Positions 37,626 through 50,223 of a stretch of 64,000 nt of DNA are shown here, piece by piece. The translations under genes were made by a program, and so were the position numbers. The DNA comes from Paulownia fortunei. Lineage: Eukaryota > Streptophyta > Magnoliopsida > Lamiales > Paulowniaceae. The stretch is from NCBI GenBank assembly GCA_019321725.1, contig CM033111.1, positions 4,154,001-4,218,000 on the forward strand, given 5' to 3'. Under the pieces are notes generated by a model, which saw only the letters and a list, made by a program, of their open reading frames with translations, was not told where the DNA came from and ran no database searches. How positions within the stretch are numbered: position 1 is the first letter of the stretch; each line of letters opens with the position of its first letter.

Positions 37626-39421
37626 TCATCGGGCCTTTAAGCTAAGCTTCATCTCCAACACCTCGGTGCACATCTGCCCCATCTTGTGGTAGAAGGAAGC
37701 CATGTCCGACAACTGTTCGATCGACATTTTCCCAATGATAGCTCTTGCAGCCTTCTCCCTTTCGTCGTTCATCTTCAATCTGTTGATGTACACAGATGCA
37801 TTTCTCACTGTTGCACCCATCTGCTTCAGTCTGTTTTCTTGTTGCAGACTTAGTGCCGTATTGGCCTGCATTCAAAAATAGTTTGCATAAGTTATAATGA
37901 TGGGATATTGGCTACAGAAACCAAAAGTTAATTGTAAAATACATGCCAATTTGAACATGTATACCTCAAGAAATTCAGCTCCTGGTTCAAGTTCAGACTC
38001 CTGGTCTGAAACCTTTTCACGTCCAGTGATATACATGTTCCTTGCAATTGAGAAACTTCGAACAATGCTCTTCCTTTTCTTCTCCAATTCCTGATCAAAC
38101 TTCGGACCCTTCGCCACATTTCTTGAGCCACTAAGCCTTTTCTCATAAGCTATTACAGCTTTCACAAATTCCTGGAACATTCACATCCCATATTAGACAA
38201 TCTGTGACCAATTTTTTGCCCTTTATGATAGAATTAAAATGTGTTAAAATAGAAGAAAAATAACCTGGTATGCAGCTGCACATCCTGGATAATCAAAATC
38301 ATCAGATTCTTGGTTTCGCATGCGTTCTGGATGAAACTGGAGCCCCATAATGAACTTGCCTTCTTCAGGATTATATGCATAAGGGTCGTAAAATCCTTCA
38401 ATCAGGCCATCAGGGGCAAACGCCATCGGAACAAATCGTGGAGCTAAACGCTTCACGCCCTGATGGTGATAACTATTTACAGAAATCCCCATTTTCCCAC
38501 CTTCCAAAGAATCTCGAAACCATTCATGAAGCGGTGTATTTTCCACCACTCTTACAACATGCCTATGGCCATCATAATTCTCATAGTTCATATGAACCAC
38601 TTTGTTTTCCCCTTGGGAAGTACTCTTCTTGGAGAGTTCTTTCTCAATATCCTGATAAAGGGTGCCCCCACAGGCAACATTGAGGACTTGTGACCCTCTG
38701 CATATGCCCAAGTATGGTATGTTCCTTTCTAGACAAAGCTTTGCCAGACTTAGCTCGATCGAATCTTTCTCACGATCAATGGAAGTGTCACTCGCATGTA
38801 ATTGTCTGATCTCTTCGAGTTCTTCCTGTGAAAAACCTGCTAATTCGGCATCATAAAGGGATGGATCAATGTCTTCGCCCTCGCAAAGAAGAACACCATG
38901 GATAGGTTCAAAGCTGTCTAGAAGCTTTTGAACTCCGCTAACTCGTGGCACGATAACTGGTGCTGCTCCATAGCTCACTATGAGATCTAAATGATACTCT
39001 CCTGTTCATTCATGCATAGCTGTTAAAACAAAAATCATGTAAAAATTTCTGGGGAAAATTACTTAAAATGTAACAAATTATTATATCGAAAAAAATCCGT
39101 GAAAATTTATGTAATAATGACAAATTTGGAAAAGATGGTCAAAAAAAGAATGTAAATTGACAGTAGCAATGCCAATAATCCACAAAGAAATAAGTGCCAA
39201 TTATTGATTTCCCTGTCATCAGTACTCCTACTATCGCAAGAAAATAAAATTACTGATGAATCCAGAGTTCATGAGAATGCACACACACACATACACACAC
39301 AGAGTAAGGTGGAAAATACATATACAGACATACCCACAAAATCAACAAATTTATTCTTGCGAACAGTACGTCGAGAAACGATAAGAACCCTAGGGAGGAT
39401 AACCGACAGATCTGGAGCCAT
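37626..39421 (-). CDS. GAT1_2.1: Class-I glutamine amidotransferase, GAT1_2.1 type
   Basis: A class-I glutamine-amidotransferase-fold enzyme (peptidase C26/PuuD-like), expected to hydrolyse gamma-glutamyl amides. Arabidopsis GAT1_2.1 (At1g15040) is linked to nitrogen response and shoot branching. Exons: 39421-39334, 39001-38265, 38171-37965, 37865-37626. They total 1272 nt, 423 residues plus stop, with all phases closing. The start is ATG 39421 ([20 protein letters not shown]). The nucleophile is Cys130 in [12 protein letters not shown], and the His/Glu pair is His253 and Glu255 in [18 protein letters not shown] and [13 protein letters not shown] are typical of the gamma-glutamyl-GABA hydrolase-like group. 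A C-terminal helical extension of about 145 residues follows the catalytic domain (from about 276), as in the plant proteins. No transit peptide is obvious. The triad is intact. Confidence 0.93.
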
Positions 39422-39562
39422 TGTTTCAAGAATAAGGGAGCAAAAAGAAAAAGATGAAGGGATTCAACCAGGTTAATCTTTTACTTGAATTCTGTGTAGT
39501 AGTCGATTGTGGAAGCAGTATAGAACAAGACTCAGTTTTTTTTAACTCTTTCCTTCTTTCTC

Positions 39563-39572
39563 TATATATAAG
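39563..39572 (-). promoter_or_regulatory. TATA box of the GAT1_2.1-type gene
   Basis: On the minus strand this reads ACTTATATATAG, about 145 nt upstream of the ATG at 39421, a usual TATA position with a short 5' UTR. Confidence 0.45.
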
Positions 39573-39782
39573 TATGTGTGTATACATATATATGAGTGCT
39601 GATCAGCAGATTATGAATGTAGACATGTAGAGAGAGGCGAGGTCTAATCGCCGCGCTTTGTTCTACCAAATAAATACACACGTTGGTAGGCTGGTAAGTT
39701 AAGCAAATATGGTTAGCATTATCTCAGTAGGGTATGTTGAGAAGTCAAAGTTCCATTAGATGCTGATCTGGATGAGTATATC

Positions 39783-39785
<3 letters not shown>

Positions 39786-39873
<88 letters not shown>
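39786..39873. repeat. Compound microsatellite (AC)n(TA)n(GATA)n
   Basis: About 17 AC units (39786-39820), then about 9 TA units (39821-39838), then about 9 TAGA units (to 39873), with no interruptions. It sits about 220 nt upstream of the TATA box of the amidotransferase gene. Confidence 0.95.
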
Positions 39874-42800
39874 GTAGAGATCCATGTATACTTAATTATA
39901 TATGCATGTATATATGGCTGGAGGAAAATGGTGTCATGGCCTGGATCTAGGGTTTGTTTTTTAAGATAATTTTAGTGATTTGTGAATCTCATACTTTTTA
40001 GAAATTGATTGAAGAGAGGACCATCTTTATCAAGAGCATTAGGTTTGTCTAGATCATTTCAGTAATTAGTCATTAATATTTTATTTTGGAAATTGAATGA
40101 GGAGAGGAGTGGCTTTATCAAGACGGCTAATTAATATAATGGGGTGAATTAGACTTTGCTCCTTTCGTAATAACTCGTGTGATGATTTAAAAAATATTAC
40201 ATTCGATGTGTCATAACATTTATAAGATCTCATGTCACTAGAGACATTTTGCAAATTTAGCCTTGACTCGACCCAAATCCGACAGGTTAAACTCATTGAT
40301 CTATTACATTGATTTTATTATTTTAATATTTAATATTTTTATTTTTTAAAAAAATATATCATTGATAAAAAATTTATCATTTGTACACTTAATAGAATAA
40401 TGGAGCTACTATCCATGAAAATCCAGGTTTTAAATTTTTTTAATTGAAATCAATTCTAGAATTAATCACAATAGGTTTCTAGTCTACCTATTGCTACAAT
40501 ATTATAATCATTCATAAAATTGATAATTGATTATAAATTTCTCTATATTTTATAAAATATAATCATGTCAAGATAACTTTTAAACGTTGTTTTATCATAG
40601 TTATGAAGCATTAGTATATTTGTCCTCCAATATACTCAATTATTGTATATGCCATGAGAAACAAAACCCTTTTTTTATTTTTACTTTTTATAAAAGGATT
40701 TAAAAATATCACCCTAATATTTGGCCTATTAATAGAAAATAATATTTTAAGTTCATAAATTACAAGTACCCTTTTAACTTTATTTTAAATTTACAAATTG
40801 ATCCCCCGTTTATCACTTTTATGAAAAAGATTCATATCAACAAAAAATAAAACTAGAAAAAAAATCTTTTTTAATGATGGTATATACAATTAGTGTAATT
40901 CCCAAAATAGAGATAAATATCAAAAGTATTTGTAATTTATAACTTAAGTGGTACTTTCTATAATTAGGTCAAATTTCAAGAGTAATTTTTATAATTAACT
41001 TTAAAAAACTATATTTTCTCTAAAACAGTCGGCAGATCAAATTCCAGGTACTATGTGAATTCTGTATCTAACCTGTACAAGATCACTATTTTAATTTTGG
41101 ATAAGAAGATAACATCATATAATATAATAGACACCAGGAGCTAATATGTATTATTGTTATGTACCAACCATAAATGTAATTTCATTTCAAATTGGGATAG
41201 GCATGCAATATATAATTTTAAAAACATTATCCAACTCCTATAGAAAACAAAAAAACAACATCCTGAGATCATCAATTAGTGGGTGTTTATCTGAAATGTG
41301 ATGCTGTTTTCTTAATAATTTTTTTAAGAGCATCAGCATGTTGGGTACATCAGTTCAGCGACTGTGCGTTTTGTCCAAGTATCATAGTTTTATAACAACT
41401 ATAATTAATACACGAAACTACTGAATCAGAATATTGAAAACAAAGTGGGAAACATATGGAATATCCTTCTATCATCAAGGATAAAAGAATACATCCACTC
41501 CTTGTATGTAATGTAACTCAAGAATATGCTTACAACCCGGGATAGGGATGGGGTCGGTTTTGATATTTTATTATAATTTTATGTTATATTTTATTAAATT
41601 TATTGTATATATTATGTGAAAAATATATTTTGGATACTGTTAGAGATATTCAAAATAAGTCCAACAACTTTACGTTATAATCAATAGATCATATAGATTC
41701 ACGAGACCCAAAATATAAAAAAGTATTCATCTCGACCTATGTCCCGTTATCATTTATACTTTACAATTTTAAACTTAATTTTTGATCTCTGTGAATATTT
41801 ATTGATTTAGGTAATAGATAATTTTCTAAAAATAACCACGATAATCTCTAACCGTCTGTTCATTTTGTAGTAAGGATCAACAAAAGAAATTGATTTTCGA
41901 GCAGCTAACACCTGTTATTCTGCATGTATCCAGGTTCATAATGGATCATATACAATTCTAAACTTCTTTAACGTATATATTTCAGAGTTTAAGATTTTCG
42001 TTTTCTATATTTACACCATCACATATATCTAACCTGTTTAATTAAGATGTGTGGTCATCAGCTAAGTCAACAAAAGATGGTAAGTAAGCCAACTTCAAAA
42101 TAATATACTGAGCATAACCAGAGCTCGCCAGCTTGTATCCAGAACAAGACCTTGTCTTCTACACTGAATAGGTTAAGTAGGGAGAACAACCAAAAGCAAA
42201 ATTGATTATCAGTTTTGATTCTTCTGTTGAGTAAATTCATAGATACTTTTCATTATAAAGATTTAATAATGAAATCATTATGGTATTTGTCGGGCATAGA
42301 GAAGCAAATGAATTCGAGATTTAATTTATAAAGTTCACAAATCACAACAATAAGTTTATAATAAAAAAATAATATCCGATAGATAGAAAAATAATGATAC
42401 AAGTATTTACATGATTCGACAAATACAAGTCTACATCCATCACGGGTGAGGATAGTTACTTCATTATACTAGAAATGACAATAAAAAATTTACAACAATA
42501 AAAAATAATATTATCTAATCCCAACACCCAAAAAAATAATTTAACAATTCACTCACAAAAACGGTCTCTCAATTGTTTTCCCAACACTTAATTTCTAATC
42601 TCTCATAAAATCTAATAATTATTCTATCCCAAAATTCATTCTCTTTTCTCTACTTTTTTGTACTTTTCAAATGAATAGAAATGCCTCTATATATAAAATA
42701 AATCACGATCAATTCTTTTACAAGCTACTTACGGAGCACTTAATAATTATAGAATCAATCAGCTCACAAGCTACTTACAAGTTGGTGACAGAAATGGCAT

Positions 42801-44740
42801 CTTAAGTGACTTCTTTTTCCTTCTAATAAAATTTATTTCAGTCTTAAAGTAAATTGAAAGCCACCATCAACACATAACCTAAGTGGCCACTCAAGAACCA
42901 ACGCACCATGCAACCAAACCCATATACATTTAAGAAAATGACACCCAATTCAAGCCACACTTTTAACAATATTGACACTACTTTTATGATTTATTAAGAT
43001 TGATATTTTGTGACTGATTATTTAACATTCCAGGAACACTTAAAATTAGTTTAATACAAAGAATGTCATTTGTCAAAAAGGTAAATCAGGAAAGTAGCCA
43101 GAATATGTAAAGCTCCCCCGACAATACACACGCAATCCAGCTACGTGGACTCTTACTCATGCTTCATTCTGCTGTGTATTTTTTTTTTATTTTTTTTATT
43201 CTCAAGGTTCTCACCTCCCTTTAGTCCCAAATTAATTTTGAAAGATAATCGACATTTTTTTAGTTTGATTTTTCACTAAATTCAATGGACGAATAGTTTA
43301 TATCTGTGTTGGACATTCAAATGGATATTTTTTTCCTTTAAACCCATTTTAAATGCGGACGGAATCTTAAACATGCGACGCTCTTGCTTTTAAAAATAAA
43401 TCGAACCCACGATCTACTATATTTTTTCCCAGGTGCTCGTTGCTGCACCGTGCTTGGGGTTTGCTGTGTAATTTTTTAATATAGCTTGAGTGTCTCGTTT
43501 TCAATTAATCATTTATGGCTTTGGATCATTAGGGATTAATGGTTTTTCACCCTTCATCCCCTTTTGATCCAAGGATAGTTGCTGTGTTATAGCAAGGGGA
43601 ATAGAAAATCCTAAACAGGTGGGACCCACTGTCTATTCCTAATTCTCTCACCTTCAATTATTATTTCACAATTATTTAAAAAGGGGGAATTTGAATAATT
43701 GTAATTATTATGGAATTTGAACTTCCACGACTCCTTATAAATAAATCATACATTCTTTTTCTTTAGTGAATTCAATACAGTCTTGCGAATAATGGTTTGA
43801 TATAATTTGTTTGCTCATAATTATTATTAAAGTTGAATGCGTAAAGGCATATAAAAGCCATGTGTTTCCAGAAGATTTAAAGTTCATTAAATCAAATTTC
43901 AAAAGAAAATCAAACCATTAGAGAAAAAGTAAACAATGTTGCACTAAATATGACGACACACGTCGTTTTGTGGGGAAAAGACTTAGATAATAATACTTTA
44001 AATTATTCAATCTTTGTTAATCTTTTTCTTTCGTGGTCAAAAGAACTATTGCTTTCACATGTCATTCAACAACCCCCCCCCCCCCCCCCCGCCCCTCCCA
44101 ACCCCAACCCAAAAAAAAAAAAAAAGAAACTAATTACTTAAGGCTCATTGTAGGACTTAAATAAAATTAAATTATTGAATATTTAATTTAAAATTAATCA
44201 TTAAAAATATATTTAAATTCGTTTGATTTGATTAGTAAAAAATATAAAAAAATTATGTAAAAAAATTAAATTATTCGAGTTTAATTCAATTAAAATTCAT
44301 TAAAACTCAACTTAATTAAAAATCAAACTAAATTTATATATAATTTTTAAAATTCGAAAAAACAATAACGTACTCAATTCATTTATATCCCTAATTTTGA
44401 AAACCACGTATGGATCAATTTATTTTTTAAATTTACATATGTATAATATAAAAATTATTATTATTACAAATGAAGAAAATATTTTTTATTATTTTTATTG
44501 AATTAGAAGGACTAAACATAACCTCAATTCCAAATAAATTTACCTAAACTCCATGACAAAACGAGACAAACAAATGCCTTTTCGTGCATTCCAACAATTT
44601 ATTCTTAAAGATTGAACAATGTTGTCACAAGCAACGATTAATCATAAAACTTTTATTATGTTAACCAAATTTTTAGTCATAAATTATTAAAAGTTGTAAC
44701 ACTATTTGTTTTTTTGAATTTTTTTTCCTCCAGAAACCAT
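39874..44740. other. Intergenic AT-rich block
   Basis: About 4.9 kb between divergent genes. The open frames at 40081-40296 and 43950-44141 have no recognisable family. A GC-richer phrase GGGATAGGGATGGGGTCGG at 41540-41558 and a loosely inverted counterpart near 41729-41752 could be the ends of a small decayed element. A C18 run lies at 44073-44090. Confidence 0.4.
44073..44090 (+). repeat. C18 homopolymer
   Basis: Eighteen C in a row, followed shortly by an A-run at about 44110-44124. Confidence 0.9.
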
Positions 44741-44751
44741 CCAAAAAGCAG

Positions 44752-44758
44752 TATAAAA
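44752..44758 (+). promoter_or_regulatory. TATA box of the DUF1218 gene
   Basis: TATAAAA, about 180 nt before the ATG at 44932 and followed by a CT-rich leader, fits a plant core promoter. Confidence 0.55.
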
Positions 44759-44931
44759 GTAAAACAAAGCCATAATCCTCGCTTTGCTTTCCAGCTTTCC
44801 TTTCTCCAAGAAACAGCAAAAGCTTAATTCAGAGCACTGTCTCGATAATCCAAAGAAAAACCAGTTCACATTCACACACTACAGTGCGTTGAACACTGAA
44901 AAGGGAAGAAAAAAAATAGAAAAAATAAACA

Positions 44932-47900
44932 ATGGGAGTTTCAGTTCCTATTCTTGTGATCTCCATCTCCCTTCACCTCATTGCTTTTGTACTTGCCGTC
45001 GGTGCAGAACGACGCCGTAGCGCGGTGCCCTTTTGTTCCATTTCTCTTACATTCTTTTATGTCTTTTTGTGGAATTTTCTTGCGGTTTTTAATTTCTATT
45101 ATTTTTTTTCCCTTGTGAAGGCAAAGGTGGAGCCAGATGAGTACGATGAGAAAACGTACTGTGCGTACGGGACGGACGCGTCGACGGTGTACGGATTGAC
45201 GGCATTTGGGCTGCTGTTGATTGGGCAGGCGGTAATTCACGGCGTTACTAAGTGCTTGTGTTTCGGGAGAGGGATGATGGGTGGCAGCTCTACTACTTGT
45301 GCTGTTTTCTTCTTCATTTTCTCATGGTAAGCTTACTGCTTTCTCCTTGTTCAGTTAGTTTATTTACCATTTCTGCCAATTGTGACATTTTTGCTGCTAT
45401 CAATATGTTTCTTTTGCTTGGTTCAGTGATTTCTTTTGGTTGTTGGGGGTGGGGGGCCTGTTGGTAGGTCCTACACACGTGGTGTGTTTGGCAGGATTCT
45501 GTGGTGGTCGAATTGATAATCTAATAATTCAGTGTGTTAATTATGTTTTGTTTTGTGCTCGTAAAGTAGTGAACTTAGCATGTGATTTTATTGTCTCTGA
45601 AATATAATTTTTTTTTTTTTGGCTTTTATTGGTTAGTTAGCTGATTTGTTTGGGTATGTTAACTGTGAAACTGCTTCTGATGACAATACTGCTGTTTGTG
45701 TAATTTGTTATTTATCCCCCTGAATATGGTTGTAAATTTAGCTTTTAAAAGAAAAAAAGAGAAAAAGAAGACTTCTTTACATAATCCTTCCCTAATAAAG
45801 AATGTGCGGAAACATATTTGTACTGCAAACTGAATTGAAAGCTTTTGGTGGTAGAAAAGCCAATCAAAATGTTCACTTTATAGTTTAGGCTCAACTATGA
45901 CGTAACAAAATGTAGATCAGCATCTTCTCTCAGTAAAATTTTGAGACATTGAGAGTTGCAGAAAGAACCAGTAAACTGCAAACTGAGAAATATTTGCATC
46001 TTCAACTATCCCTAAATAATATGGATTATGATATCCTGAGAATGCATGTGTATATGTTCAGAACTCCATGACTTCGTCTCTGAGATATTGTTTGTACCAA
46101 AGATGATAAACTGATCTAGGCATCAGCATCAGTAAGTTACTACTGCGACTTGCAGTTGCATAAGGTAAACTAAGAACTAAGATCCCTTGTTTTAGTAATA
46201 ATAATTAACCATTAAAACCTTCTGTTTAAAATGACTGTTAGTAGGCAATTGGGTTCTTTTTGTCCCTTTCAGGTTAAAAAAGACTTCAATTTGTGTAGTA
46301 ATAATTGATTTTGACAGAAAAAGTAAATCAAGCATGGGCATCTTCCAATGAGTGATGGAATGGGGCCATTTACAATGATAAACTGCAGAAAGGATGAGTT
46401 GATATAGGAAAACAATGAAAAAGCATGAAAGGATAAATGGAAATGTAAGGAATAAGAGATGAGAAATCGGAGGAGGTGGCGTGAGAAACTGACATGAGAA
46501 ATGGAGCTAGTGAGCATAGGGCTGTAGGTGCTGCCCAAGTGTACTGCTCTGGTCCCACTTCATAATTGTCTTGCTGTATCTGTTTGTGAAGCATTTATTT
46601 GGTGCGACGAATTTGTATCAATTACTATCTAAATCCTTCTCAGAATCATGTCCTATGGGACAACTCTACTAGTTATATTGTGTTTTAAGATAATACATAA
46701 AACCTATCCGAAGCCTGGTTGTGTTTGCTGGACATTAATTTGGGTGCTCAATTGAAAAACTGCACTCTCAATGCATTGTCTGTTAACCATGCAAAGTGCC
46801 AAATGAGGAAAGAAATGGTCTTTTGCATATAATTATACCCTGAATGATAACCTCGTCTCTCATTCTTCACTTGAGTGGCCAGACTTCAATTGCTTCTCAG
46901 AGCTGTTAATTTGAAGTAACTTAATGTTCAACCACCTTATATTATTTATCACACCTCCTGCTGGAACAAATTCCATAATTTCATCTCATTTGGTTGACTT
47001 TGCTACTTCATGATTCCAGGTTTGAGCATGAACATGTAATCATTATATATATATATATATAAATATAAATTTATACTGCATAAAGAAATTGGACATTTGA
47101 TTGCAATTTGATTGTAATGTTTGAAACTAGGCTGCTCTTAGTTCAAGTTTGGATCTTTAAGATTGGATCAGATGAGCCGTTTCTTGATTGTACAATTTTG
47201 TAGGAAAAGGTTTAGATTCTTGGGCAACTTGAAAGTATGACGTGTATTGGATGTGTAGGAACATGAGTTTAAATGAGAAGGTAGTAATTCTTTACTATGC
47301 TCGATATATTGGATCGTAACTCTATTATAATATTTAATTAATATTGCATAGAATTATAATGTGCACAAAGATATATCTCTTTGTTTTATGGATATTAACC
47401 TTTTAAATATTTTTCTACATTTTGGTGGCACTATATGTCTTTGGAAACTAGATCATTATGCTTTGATTTTGTGTGGTTGCATTATTGTATATGATGTTAA
47501 TGAGTTATTTATTTGAAAATTAGATATAGTTAATTCAAAAATAAATTGATAAGAATATAGGAGTAGTGAAGTTGCATCTTAGGACTTGGGCAATATCTAA
47601 TATCTCAATGGTTCATTTGATTTATATCATTTTTTAATTCATTATAAGTAATTAATTTGATTACTTATTTAAACCTATGAGGTGCTTGGTTAAGTTAAAA
47701 TTGATTATTAAGAAAGATAATTATTTAAAATATGATTTATGGAAAGTACATGTAAGTGGGAAATTGCAAAAATAAATTTATTATGGAAATGAATATTTAT
47801 AAGTAAGTATGTGGCAGACTTTCAAATTTTGACTTTTCTTGTATTTTAAAGTCTATTTGTATGTTCAAAAGTACATTTTAAAATCGTCAAAATTGATTCA

Positions 47901-50223
47901 TTTTAATTATTCATTACTACGAATTAGTCTCCGAAAAATTTTATTTTTTGTGTCACGAGGCTTATGTTAAGCATATTCCAATCTCAATTGCTTTAAACTT
48001 TAATTTAGTATTTTTTGTAGTATTTTTTTTCCACTCATTTCAATTTTTTACTTCACATTTTTTTAATTAATTGCCACTGTTTTTCTTTTGTAAAATGGAA
48101 TTTTTTGTCTCTGTACTGCAAATTTGTATTTCATACTATTTTTTTATATTTGCCTTCTTGATATGTACTCCCATTTTATAATTGATACTCCCTTTGTGAC
48201 AACCCAGTATGAGAGTTGAAAAAGTATAAGTTTTGTGTACCTTTACAAATTAATCTTAAAATAGTGGTTGAAAATTAATAGTATCACATCATCACTTTAA
48301 TTGCTTTTTGTAATTTTTATTTGTTATACCTTCATGGTATTGTAGTAAAAGATAGTTGACCTGAAAGTAAAACTAGGAATGTATGAAAAATTGTCTTGTA
48401 CTAAAATCAAGTCAACTAGTAATTCTCTCATTTAATTTTATTTATTTATTTTTGTAATACCTAAAATTAGGTGCGAATCGGCCCATTACCCCACAAAATC
48501 AATTTAAGCCTAGCCCCATTCATATTTTTCTTCTAATGAAGCCAGCCACTTGTGCCTAGGTTGGGAGTTTGGCAGGGACCTCTACCAATTTATTGAACCT
48601 CAAAAAGACAGTACATGAAAAGTTCATATGACATGAAAGCACAAAAACACAATACGAGTACAACTCCCTTACATGTACAATCTAAACCTGAAAGACAGAA
48701 AATTCTAAAAATCAGCTCGAAGCAATCCTTTTCAATTGAAAATTGAACATATATGGTTTCTCTATTTAATTATCTAGTGGTTGACATCTGATGGTTTAAT
48801 ATAACATGTAAAAGAACTCTATGGGCAGACTCCACTTTTTCTGTGTGACTATAGCAGACTAAGTTAACCACTGAGAGGCGGCTGAAATGATGCATGTTCA
48901 ACAACATTTTAAACATGAAGAACATACATTACTACAATTGTGCAAAAGCTTGGCCAGCTGATGTACCAAAAAGGCCAATGGAAGCCAATTACATAGCACC
49001 CAGCAGTACTGTTTCCTTGTTAAGTTGGACACATCTTGGCTGGCTGCACCACTGGGGAACTATTTAGTGAACCTCCAGTACCTTCTGCAACCTGTTTGTT
49101 TGCCTTTATCCTCAAGTACTGAATGTTGCTTTCTGAAAAATATTGGTGAATACAGGATTGAGCATCTGGAGCTATATTATGTAATCTATCAACTGAGGGA
49201 CATAATAAGAAGCGCCAGAATCAGCATCAACTCATCAACTCCTTGCTTGAGCCCACAAGATTGAATAAAAAAAAATCACCAAAATGATGAAAATAGTATT
49301 ACTTGTTTGCGGTTTCTGACTCTTTGCTTCTCTTCCCATTTTTTCCATTTTCCATTATCTACATTCTACCCTGTCCGTTCTCGTATCCTCAGTTCTCAAT
49401 TATAACTTACTCATTTCATTTCATAAATTTGACTCTCCCCTGGATTTTTAATTGATTTTTTGTATTACATCATCCATACATGTTCTATTATAGGATGCCT
49501 GCATTTGCATAAAATTATTTTATCTTTTGTATCATTCATGCGATAGCCACGGTCACTCTCAGTATGCTTTATGCATAATGAAGCTATTAATAAGATGCTA
49601 CAATATTGACTATCACATAGTGTGATTGTGTTTTTAGAACATATAGACCTTGGAGTATGATCTGAAGTTTCTTAAAACATTGTTCTTTTTTCTCTTTCCT
49701 TTGGTAATATTGCATATTGAGTTGGCTGATAGCTTCAAGCAGTAATGTTATTTTATCGTGATGGACATTTGAAATGTCAGACCTGGTTTGTACAAATAGA
49801 CCTTTGCTATGACTTTCCCTATTTGAATTATTTTGATTCTTTTATTTTGTTTGCACACCCTCAGACACTGAAAAATCTTTCATTCTATTTGTATTGGAAT
49901 TGAAACAAATCAACAGGGTTAGCTTTCTTGCGGCAGAGGCATGCTTGTTGGCAGGATCAGCTAGGAATGCTTACCACACAAAATATAGAGCAATTTTTCA
50001 TGTAGAGCACTTGTCATGTGCCACTCTTCGTAAGGGTGTCTTTGCTGCTGGTGCTGCCCTAACATTAATATCAATGATGGCTTCCATTTTGTATTACTGG
50101 ACCCATTCCAAGGCTGATACAGGTGGATGGGAAAAGCACCACAATGAAGGACTTGGGATGACCTCTACAAATTTTACAGAAAATCAGCATCAGCTGAAGG
50201 CCAGTGAATTTGAAAAGGCCTGA
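44932..50223 (+). CDS. DUF1218 family four-TM protein, complete three-exon gene
   Basis: Plant DUF1218 proteins are small membrane proteins; some members (for example MWL-1) affect wall lignin. Exons: 44932-45024, 45121-45326, 49917-50223. They total 606 nt, 201 residues plus TGA, and phases close. TM1 and the signal-anchor are in MGVSVPILVISISLHLIAF, followed by the family motif GAERRRSA. The first extracellular loop is KVEPDEYDEKTYCAYGTDAS, TM2 is YGLTAFGLLLIGQAVI, and then come KCLCFGRG, TM3 (FFFIFSWVSFLAAEACLLAG), SARNAYHT and TM4 (KGVFAAGAALTLISMMAS). The end resembles the family's GGWEKHHNEGLGMTS. Conserved loop Cys residues are present. The 96-nt first intron (45025-45120) has no stop in frame. 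The second intron is 4590 nt, unusually long for this family. Confidence 0.93.
45327..49916 (+). other. 4.6-kb intron 2 of the DUF1218 gene
   Basis: It runs from a GTAAGC donor to a CAACAG acceptor. Much of it is AT-rich, but 48470-48720 and 48900-49270 are less so and read like old transcribed sequence, with no long open frame on either strand beyond 49025-49264. I find no TE coding domain. It contains an AT microsatellite at about 47045-47061. Confidence 0.6.

Noticed and set aside
43320..43455. Possible third-family SINE on the minus strand (GTGGGTTCGATTT resembles box B)
   Set aside because: Box A is poor, there is no clear A-tail, and I found no flanking direct repeat.
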